The translations under genes and the position numbers were made by a program. DNA of 64,000 nucleotides from Microbacterium sp. zg-Y1090. GTDB taxonomy: Bacteria; Actinomycetota; Actinomycetes; Actinomycetales; Microbacteriaceae. Position 1 is the first letter of the stretch. Each line of letters opens with the position of its first letter. Of the stretch, positions 57,831-64,000 are shown piece after piece. The stretch lies in the NCBI RefSeq assembly GCF_030246945.1, contig NZ_CP126742.1, forward strand, positions 1,984,001 through 2,048,000, read 5' to 3'. Under the pieces are notes generated by a model. It was not told the DNA's origin and ran no database searches. It saw only the letters and a program-made list of their open reading frames with translations.

Positions 57831-59243
57831 CTACTCCCCCGGCTGCGCGGGCGCGGCGGCGAGGGCGCCGAGCACCTGCGGGACGATGAGGTTCACGTTG
57901 CCGCAGCCGAGCGTGACGATGAAGTCGCCGTCGCGCGCGACCGCAGCGGCGCGCTCGGCGGCCTGCTGCCAGTCGGCGACGAAGTCCACGTGCGAGCGGT
58001 CGGCGAACGCGCCGCTGACGAGCGCGCCGGTGACGCCGGGCACCGGGTCCTCCCGCGCTCCGTACACGTCCAACACGACCGTGTGGTCGGCGTGGCTCTC
58101 GAGCACCTGCGCGAACTCGCGGTACATCTCCTGCGTGCGGGAGTAGGTGTGCGGCTGGTGCAGCGCGATGATGCGGCCGGAGCCCACGACCGTGCGGGCG
58201 GCCGACAGCGCAGCGGCGACCTCGGTGGGGTGGTGGGCGTAGTCGTCGTACACGCTGACGCCGCGCTGCGTGCCATGCAGCTCGAAGCGGCGGGCGGTGC
58301 CCGCGAAGTCCTCCACGGCGCGCAGCGACGCCTCGAACGGGTGTCCGAGCGTCAGCAGCACCGCGACCGCGCCGGCGGCGTTGATCGCGTTGTGCGCGCC
58401 GGGCACGCTCAACCGACCCTCGAGGCTGACTCCGTCGTGCGTGAGGGTGAAGGCCACCGGCCCGTCGGTGCGCATGCCGGTGACGCGCACGTCGGCATCC
58501 GGGTGCTCGCCGAAGGTCAGCACGTTCGGGTGACTGAGGGCGGCGGCCACGCGCTGGGCGCCCGGGTCGTCGCTCGAGATCACGACGGCCTCGCGCGCGC
58601 CGTCGGCGAAGCGGACGAACCCGTCGTAGAACGCCTCGCGGCTGCCCCAGTGGTCCAGGTGGTCCGGGTCCACGTTGGTGATGAGGGCGACCGAGGTGTC
58701 GTACAGCAGGAACGTGCCGTCGGATTCGTCCGCCTCGATGACGACCAGCTCGTCCGCGCCGGTGCCGCTCGACACACCGAGCTCGGCGATCACCCCGCCG
58801 TTGACGAAGGTGGGGTCCTCCCCCAGGCGCTGCAGCGCCGTGACGATCATGCCGGTCGACGTGGTCTTGCCGTGCGCGCCGGCCACGCTGACCAGTCGCC
58901 GCGAGCCGATGAGCCAGGCCAGCGCCTGCGACCGGTGGATGACGTGCAGTCCGCGCTGCTTGGCGAGGACGAACTCGGGGTTCTCGGGCCAGATCGCCCC
59001 CGTGTGCACGACCGTGTCGACGTCGTCGGCGAGATGCGACGCGTCGTGCCCGACGTGCACGACCGCGCCGCGGGCGGCGAGGGCCCGCAGTGCCGGGCTG
59101 TCGGCGCGGTCGGATCCGGATACGCGGATGCCGCGGTCGAGGAACATCCCGGCGAGTCCGGACATGCCCGACCCCCCGATGCCGATGAAGTGCGCGGCGG
59201 TGATGTCGTCGGGGAGGGGAAGGCTCAGGTCGGGTCGGATCAT
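57831..59243 (-). CDS. murC: UDP-N-acetylmuramate-L-alanine ligase
   Basis: Adds L-alanine to UDP-MurNAc, the first amino acid of the peptidoglycan stem. The 470 residues have the Rossmann-like N-terminal domain ([17 protein letters not shown]), the ATP site [21 protein letters not shown] and the C-terminal ligase domain with [15 protein letters not shown] 59243; a TAGACT hexamer nine bases upstream could be a secondary promoter. Gap to murG is 53 bases. Part of the mur-fts run. Confidence 0.97.
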   Translation of the reverse strand: MIRPDLSLPLPDDITAAHFIGIGGSGMSGLAGMFLDRGIRVSGSDRADSPALRALAARGAVVHVGHDASHLADDVDTVVHTGAIWPENPEFVLAKQRGLHVIHRSQALAWLIGSRRLVSVAGAHGKTTSTGMIVTALQRLGEDPTFVNGGVIAELGVSSGTGADELVVIEADESDGTFLLYDTSVALITNVDPDHLDHWGSREAFYDGFVRFADGAREAVVISSDDPGAQRVAAALSHPNVLTFGEHPDADVRVTGMRTDGPVAFTLTHDGVSLEGRLSVPGAHNAINAAGAVAVLLTLGHPFEASLRAVEDFAGTARRFELHGTQRGVSVYDDYAHHPTEVAAALSAARTVVGSGRIIALHQPHTYSRTQEMYREFAQVLESHADHTVVLDVYGAREDPVPGVTGALVSGAFADRSHVDFVADWQQAAERAAAVARDGDFIVTLGCGNVNLIVPQVLGALAAAPAQPGE

Positions 59244-59296
59244 GACCCGACAAGTCTAGGTCGGGTGCCGTGAGGGACCGCTGTGCGGCGCGCCCG

Positions 59297-60370
59297 TCAG
59301 CGGCCGAGCGCCGCGTCGATCATCGCGATGACGTCCTCGGTGCCGGTGCGGCTGCCGACGGTCGCCGCCGCGCGGCGCATGCGCTCGCGCTCGGCCTCGT
59401 CGCCCAGCAGCGGCACGATCTCCGTGCGCACCCGATCGGCGGTGAACTCCGCGTCGGGGATCAGTCGGGCGGCACCCGCCCGCACCGCCGACGACGCGTT
59501 GAGCGCCTGCTCGCCGTTGCCGACGGCGTAGGGCACGTACACGGCAGGGATGCCGAGGGCGCTGATCTCGCTGACGGTCGCGGCGCCGGCGCGGGAGACG
59601 ACGAGGTCGGCCAGCGCCAAGGCGAGGTCCATCCGATCGATGTAGGGCAGCAGCGCATAGCCCGGAACCTCAGGATCGCGCAGCTCGTTCTTCTCCCCCG
59701 CCGCCTGGAGCAGCTGCCAGCCGGCATCGAGCACGTCCTGCCACGCACCGGCGAACGCGGTGTTCAGCCGCTCGGCGCCGAGGGATCCGCCGAAGACCAG
59801 CAGCGTCGGCCGGGCGGGGTCGAGGCCGAAGTGAGCCGCGGCCTCGTCGCGCAGCGCTGCGGCATCGAGGTCGGCGATCTCCCGGCGCAGCGGCATCCCG
59901 ACCACGCGGGAACGCTTCATCGGGGTGCCGGCGAAGGCGACGCCCACGCCGGCGGCGCGACGCGCACCCAGCCGGTTGGCCAGCCCCGGCCGCGCATTGG
60001 CCTCGTGCACCACGTACGGCACGCCTTCACGGGCGGCGGCGAGATAGGCCGGCGCCGAGGCGTACCCGCCGAAGCCCACGACAACGTCCACACCGTGTCG
60101 GCGGATGTGCGCACGCACCTGGGCGACCGCGCGCTGCAGGCGGGCGGGGAAGCCCGCCGCGGTGCGGTTCGGTCGGCGCGGGAAGGGCACCTTGTCGACG
60201 AACAGCAGCTCGTACCCGCGCTCGGGTACCAGCCGCGTCTCGAGGCCCTCGCGCGTGCCGAGCACCAGCACCTCGGCATCGTCGTCGCGCGCGCGGAGGC
60301 CGTCCGCGACGGCCAGCAGCGGGTTCACGTGCCCGGCGGTGCCACCGCCGGCGAGAAGGTACGTCGTCAC
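59297..60370 (-). CDS. murG: UDP-GlcNAc: undecaprenyl-PP-MurNAc pentapeptide GlcNAc transferase
   Basis: Makes lipid II from lipid I at the inner membrane face. The 357 residues have the glycosyltransferase motifs LAGGGTAGHVNPLLA near the N terminus, FGGYASAPAY and HEANARPG, and the C-terminal nucleotide pocket SRAGAATVSEI. The start is GTG 60370, and the gene begins 22 bases after ftsW. Normal length. Confidence 0.97.
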   Translation of the reverse strand: MTTYLLAGGGTAGHVNPLLAVADGLRARDDDAEVLVLGTREGLETRLVPERGYELLFVDKVPFPRRPNRTAAGFPARLQRAVAQVRAHIRRHGVDVVVGFGGYASAPAYLAAAREGVPYVVHEANARPGLANRLGARRAAGVGVAFAGTPMKRSRVVGMPLRREIADLDAAALRDEAAAHFGLDPARPTLLVFGGSLGAERLNTAFAGAWQDVLDAGWQLLQAAGEKNELRDPEVPGYALLPYIDRMDLALALADLVVSRAGAATVSEISALGIPAVYVPYAVGNGEQALNASSAVRAGAARLIPDAEFTADRVRTEIVPLLGDEAERERMRRAAATVGSRTGTEDVIAMIDAALGR

Positions 60371-60392
60371 CAGACGACCCTAACCCGGCGCG

Positions 60393-61619
60393 TCAGGGCA
60401 GCACGTGGGCGGCGGGCCGCGCCGGCAGGCTGCGCGCGAACGACAGCAGCACGCCGCAGGCCATGAGCACCGACAGCAGGGCGGTGCCGCCCTGCGACAT
60501 GAACGGCAGCGGCACGCCCAGCGAGGGGAACACGCGCAGCACGACGCCGATGTTGATGAGCGCCTGCCCGACGATCCACACCGTGATCGCACCGGCGGCG
60601 ATGCGCACGAACGGGTCGTCGGTCTTGCGCACGACGTGGAAGGCGCCCACCGCGAAGATCGCGAACAGGCACAGCACGACGAAGCATCCGATGAGCCCGA
60701 CCTCCTCGCCGACGATCGCGAAGATGTAGTCGTTCTCGGCGGCGGGCAGCCACGCGTACTTCTCGCGGGAGTTGCCCAGGCCCAGGCCGAACAGGCCGCC
60801 GCTGGCCAGCGCCCAGGTCGCGTGCAGCGGCTGGTAGCACAGGCCCAGGTAGTCGTCGATGCAGTTCGGGTCGAGGAAGCTCGTGATGCGCGCCATGCGG
60901 TTGTCGCTGGTGAGGGCGAAGCCGAGCACGGCGACGACGGCCAGCAGCAGCGGCGCGATGAACAGGCGCAGCCGCACGCCGGAGAAGAACAGCGCCGCCA
61001 GCAGGATCAGGAACAGCACCATCGACGTGCCCAGGTCCTTGCCCGCGAGCACCGTCGCGATGACGAGGCCGCCGAGCGGAATCACCGGGATGAACACGTG
61101 CTGCCATTTGGTGAGCAGCGACCGCTTGCGGAACAGCACGATCGCCAGCCACAGCGCGAGGGTGAGTTTGAGGAACTCCGACGGCTGCGCCTGCTGGCCG
61201 GCGATGGAGATCCAGTTGCGGTTGCCGCCGTGCTCGACGCCGATGCCCGGGACGAAGACGAGCAGCTGCAGCATGGTGGCCAGGATCAGGCCCGGCCACG
61301 CGATCTTCTTCCAGAAGGCCACGGGGAACCGGCTGAACACCAGCATGAGCGGAATGCCGATGAGGGCGAACACGCCCTGCTTCACGAGGGTGTCGTATGG
61401 GCCGAGGCCGCCCGCCGTGGAGGTCGCCGAGGTGGCCGACAGCACCATGACCAGTCCGAACCCGGTGAGCAGCAGCGCGGCGGAGACGATCAGCAGGAAC
61501 TCGCTGGGCACAGGTGCGAAGACCTTGCCGAGCGATACGCGTGCGGCGAGCCCGCGCCGGGTCTCGCCGTCAGCCGGCGGCGTCGGGGGTGTCGTCCGGC
61601 TGTGCGTCGTGCTGGCCAT
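60393..61619 (-). CDS. ftsW: Septal peptidoglycan polymerase FtsW
   Basis: SEDS glycosyltransferase that polymerises lipid II at the septum. The 408 residues have about ten helices; the hallmark motifs are AQPSEFLKLTLALW, GKDLGTSMV, NSREKYAWLPAAENDYIFAI and the terminal LPFMSQGGTALLSVLMACG. ATG 61619 follows GGAAGGGGGAG, a strong site; the gene starts 50 bases inside the 3' end of murD. An N-terminal disordered segment of about 30 residues precedes the first helix. Confidence 0.96.
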   Translation of the reverse strand: MASTTHSRTTPPTPPADGETRRGLAARVSLGKVFAPVPSEFLLIVSAALLLTGFGLVMVLSATSATSTAGGLGPYDTLVKQGVFALIGIPLMLVFSRFPVAFWKKIAWPGLILATMLQLLVFVPGIGVEHGGNRNWISIAGQQAQPSEFLKLTLALWLAIVLFRKRSLLTKWQHVFIPVIPLGGLVIATVLAGKDLGTSMVLFLILLAALFFSGVRLRLFIAPLLLAVVAVLGFALTSDNRMARITSFLDPNCIDDYLGLCYQPLHATWALASGGLFGLGLGNSREKYAWLPAAENDYIFAIVGEEVGLIGCFVVLCLFAIFAVGAFHVVRKTDDPFVRIAAGAITVWIVGQALINIGVVLRVFPSLGVPLPFMSQGGTALLSVLMACGVLLSFARSLPARPAAHVLP

Positions 61620-63117
61620 CGCTCCCCCTTCCGATACGTTCGCGCACCGCGGCGGCGAAGCGGTTGCCGCGGTCTGTGTAGGACGCGAACTGGTCGAAGG
61701 ATGCTGCGGCGGGGGCGAGCAGAACCACATCCCCGTCACGGGCGATCCCCGCCGCCAGTTCGACGACCCGCGTCATGACCTCTTCAGTGTCCGTGTCGTC
61801 GACCTCGAACACCGGGACCGCCGGGGCGTGTCGCCCGAACGCCTCGACCACCGCGGTGCGGTCGGTGCCGATGACGATGGCCGCCTTGGAGCGCGCGCCG
61901 CGACCGGCGACGAGGTCGCTGATGTCGACGCCCTTCAGCAGGCCTCCCACGACCCACACGGCACCGGGATAGGCCGCCAGCGACGAGGCCGCGGCGTGCG
62001 GATTGGTCGCCTTGGAGTCGTCGACCCAGGTCACCCCGTCCGCGACAGCGACGACCTCGATGCGGTGCGGGTCGAGCCGGAAGCGCCGCAGTGCCGCGTC
62101 GATCGCCTCGGGGGCGACGCCCAACGCCCTGGCCAGGGCGGCCGCGGCGAGGATGTTCGCGACGATGTGCGGGGCGGCGAGGCCCCGTGCCTGCAGCTCG
62201 GCGACCGTGGTCAGCTCCAGTGCGCTGGTCGCCCGCTCTTCGAGGAACGCCCGGTCCACCAGGATGCCGTCCACGACACCCAGGTCGCTCGGGCCAGGCA
62301 CGCCCAGGTCGAATCCGATGGCGCGGCATCCTTCGACGACATCGGCCTGCTCGACCATCGTGCGGGTGGCCACGTCGGCCTTGTTGTACACGCACGCCAC
62401 GCGCGTGTAGGAGTACACCACCGCCTTGGCGTCGCGGTACGCCTCGAAGGAGCCGTGCCACTCCAGGTGGTCGTCGGCGAGGTTCAGGCACACCGATGCC
62501 GCGGGTGAGACGGGCTGCGGTCCCGACTGCAGTCCGAGATACCAGAGCTGGTGGCTGGACAGCTCGACGACGAGAGCGTCGAACCCGGCGGGGTCGCGCA
62601 CCGCGTCGAGCACGGGGACGCCGATGTTGCCGCAGGGCGCGGCGCGCAGTCCCCCCTCGACCATCATGGTCGCCGCCATCCGCGTGGTCGTGGTCTTGCC
62701 GTTGGTGCCGGTCACCAGCACCCACTCGGCCGGGCGCCCGTCCGGCCGCAGCACCTTGTCGCGCACGCGCCAGGCCAGTTCGACGTCGCCCCACAGGGGC
62801 ACGCCGGCATCCTGCGCCCAGCGGATCACGGGGTGATGCGGCGGGAATCCGGGTGAGGCGACGATCACCTCGGGCGCGAAGTCGGTGAGTTCCGCCGGCA
62901 CCTGCTGCAGCGACCCCGTCCAGAGCTCGGCGCCGATCACGGGCAGGAGCCGGGCGTACTCCTCCGCGGCGTTCTCGGTGAGCACGAGCACCCGCGCGCC
63001 GAGCTCGGCGAGCGTGTCGGCGACCGAGAACCCCGTCACGGACAACCCGAGCACGGCCACCCGCAGCCCGCTCCAGTCCGCATGCCAGCTGGTCAGTGCG
63101 TCCAGGCGCGAGGTCAC
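61570..63117 (-). CDS. murD: UDP-N-acetylmuramoylalanine-D-glutamate ligase
   Basis: Adds D-glutamate to UDP-MurNAc-alanine. The 515 residues have the N-terminal VAVLGLSVTGFSVADTL Rossmann domain, the ATP site VTGTNGKTTTTRM, VELSSHQLWYL, NLADDHLEWHG and the C-terminal ligase domain WVDDSKATNPHAAASSL. Slightly longer than Escherichia coli MurD because of a disordered tail. I prefer GTG 63117, giving a four-base GTGA overlap with mraY; ATG 63132 is an alternative. The 3' end overlaps ftsW by 50 bases. Confidence 0.96.
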   Translation of the reverse strand: MTSRLDALTSWHADWSGLRVAVLGLSVTGFSVADTLAELGARVLVLTENAAEEYARLLPVIGAELWTGSLQQVPAELTDFAPEVIVASPGFPPHHPVIRWAQDAGVPLWGDVELAWRVRDKVLRPDGRPAEWVLVTGTNGKTTTTRMAATMMVEGGLRAAPCGNIGVPVLDAVRDPAGFDALVVELSSHQLWYLGLQSGPQPVSPAASVCLNLADDHLEWHGSFEAYRDAKAVVYSYTRVACVYNKADVATRTMVEQADVVEGCRAIGFDLGVPGPSDLGVVDGILVDRAFLEERATSALELTTVAELQARGLAAPHIVANILAAAALARALGVAPEAIDAALRRFRLDPHRIEVVAVADGVTWVDDSKATNPHAAASSLAAYPGAVWVVGGLLKGVDISDLVAGRGARSKAAIVIGTDRTAVVEAFGRHAPAVPVFEVDDTDTEEVMTRVVELAAGIARDGDVVLLAPAAASFDQFASYTDRGNRFAAAVRERIGRGSDGQHDAQPDDTPDAAG

Positions 63118-64000
63118 TGCGCTGCCAGCCATTCGACGTAGAAGAAGCCCACGCCCGTGACGGCGAGCATGCCGGCGATGATCCACATGCGCACCACGAT
63201 GGTGATCTCGGGCCAGCCGCGCAGTTCGAGGTGGTGGTGGAACGGACTCATCAGGAAGATGCGCTTGCCGCCGGTGGCCTTGAAGTAGTACCGCTGCAGC
63301 ACGACCGATCCCGGCGCGATGACGAAGACGCCGGCGATGAGCACGGCCAGCAGCTCGGTGCGGGTCAGGATCGACATGGCGACGATCACGCCGCCGATGG
63401 ACATCGAGCCCACATCGCCCATGAAGATCTTCGCCTTGGGCGCGTTCCACCAGAGGAAGCCGACGAGCGCGCCGACGAACGACGCCGCGACGATCGTCAG
63501 GTCCAGCGGGTCGCGCGTGTAGTAGCAGGCATCGGCGTACGACGGCACCAGGGCGACGCTGCTGCATCGCTGCTGGAACTGCCAGAACGCCACCAGGCTG
63601 TATGCCGAGACGGTGAAGATGCCCGCGCCGGCGGCGAGGCCGTCGAGGCCGTCGGTGAGGTTCGTCGCGTTGGACCACGCCACCGACAGGAACGACACCC
63701 ACACCAGGTACAGGATCCAGCCGACGATGGCACCGAGCGCCATGAACGACAGCACCGGGATGTCGCGGAAGAGGGAGATGTAGGGCGAAGCCGGGGTGAT
63801 CCCGCGGACGTTGGGGAAGTTCAGGGCGAGGATGCCGAAGGGCACCGCCACCAGCACCTGACCGAGCACCTTGCGCCAGCCGGAGAGACCGAGGCTGCGC
63901 TGACTGCGCACCTTCATCGCGTCGTCGATGAGGCCGACCACACCCAGTCCCACCATCATCCACAGCACCAGCAGGCCCGACGCGGTGGGCGGGCTCCCGC
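63114..64000 (-). CDS. mraY: Phospho-MurNAc-pentapeptide transferase, partial (N terminus outside window)
   Basis: Transfers phospho-MurNAc-pentapeptide to undecaprenyl phosphate, making lipid I. About 295 residues from the C-terminal part are visible; the gene continues past the right edge. Catalytic and metal motifs are present: GLIDDAMKV, NLTDGLDGLAAG, FMGDVGSMSIGG and SPFHHHLELRG. The first residues seen (SPPTASGLLVL) match the conserved loop after the first helix. Its stop overlaps the murD start. murE and murF, expected upstream, would lie beyond the window. Confidence 0.97.
   Translation of the reverse strand, partial: GSPPTASGLLVLWMMVGLGVVGLIDDAMKVRSQRSLGLSGWRKVLGQVLVAVPFGILALNFPNVRGITPASPYISLFRDIPVLSFMALGAIVGWILYLVWVSFLSVAWSNATNLTDGLDGLAAGAGIFTVSAYSLVAFWQFQQRCSSVALVPSYADACYYTRDPLDLTIVAASFVGALVGFLWWNAPKAKIFMGDVGSMSIGGVIVAMSILTRTELLAVLIAGVFVIAPGSVVLQRYYFKATGGKRIFLMSPFHHHLELRGWPEITIVVRMWIIAGMLAVTGVGFFYVEWLAAQ

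Noticed and set aside
56593..59253. Single 886-codon frame that could suggest a MurC-FtsQ fusion
   Set aside because: The first 476 codons are the wrong frame of murC; murC is complete in its own frame and ftsQ has its own start at 57825.
61570..63963. 797-codon frame suggesting an extended MurD
   Set aside because: The upstream part is an out-of-frame reading of mraY; murD starts at 63117 or 63132.

Overview
This is a GC-rich (about 70 percent by eye) chromosomal window from an actinobacterium, most likely a Microbacteriaceae member close to Microbacterium. The evidence is the gene content and order: a division cluster with sepF, yggT and divIVA and no mreB or ftsA, a cytochrome bcc-aa3 locus with a diheme QcrC, whiA, a DUF3043 protein, and many GTG/TTG starts. 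I see no rRNA, tRNA, CRISPR array, insertion sequence or prophage. All intergenic gaps are under about 210 bases, so this is core chromosome rather than a mobile island.

Layout: 1-8.3 kb (minus strand) holds gap (cut by the left edge), sodA, whiA, rapZ, uvrC and uvrA. 8.4-11.7 kb is an oxidative-stress patch: a large-subunit catalase, an OhrR-like MarR sensor and a divergent small zinc-ribbon protein. 11.7-17.2 kb has uvrB and a signalling module made of a lone receiver, a 7-TM protein with a decayed GGDEF-like domain, and a PAS histidine kinase. 17.2-30 kb mixes coaE, rpsA, a DksA-like protein, transporters, VOC enzymes, a lipoprotein/PKD surface pair, a stand-alone 5'-3' exonuclease and a PHP phosphoesterase. 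30-40.6 kb is the respiratory locus: trpD, then ctaE-qcrC-qcrA-qcrB, a rhodanese, a PP2C phosphatase, ctaF-ctaD-ctaC and erpA. 40.6-51.5 kb carries an M20 peptidase, a DUF3043 protein, pyrD, nrdR, hisD, an unknown membrane protein, dnaE, a NUDIX hydrolase and a GNAT. 51.5-64 kb is an almost unbroken minus-strand run read mraY, murD, ftsW, murG, murC, ftsQ, ftsZ, yggS, sepF, yggT, divIVA, lspA, rluD; the right edge cuts mraY.

Functionally the window couples lipid II synthesis with septum formation and polar growth, supplies every core subunit of the bcc-aa3 supercomplex plus an Fe-S insertion factor, and encodes complete UvrABC excision repair. A recurring signal is a TANNNT-like -10 hexamer placed 6-7 bases before a start codon, seen at 16 genes. 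It predicts abundant leaderless transcripts and settles several start sites. Other observations are a candidate iron box before ctaE, a palindromic operator in the OhrR-like promoter region, the signalling module, and the six-cysteine surface protein encoded with a lipoprotein. I did not find an obviously new multi-gene defence or metabolic system; the signalling module and the surface pair are the least explained loci.
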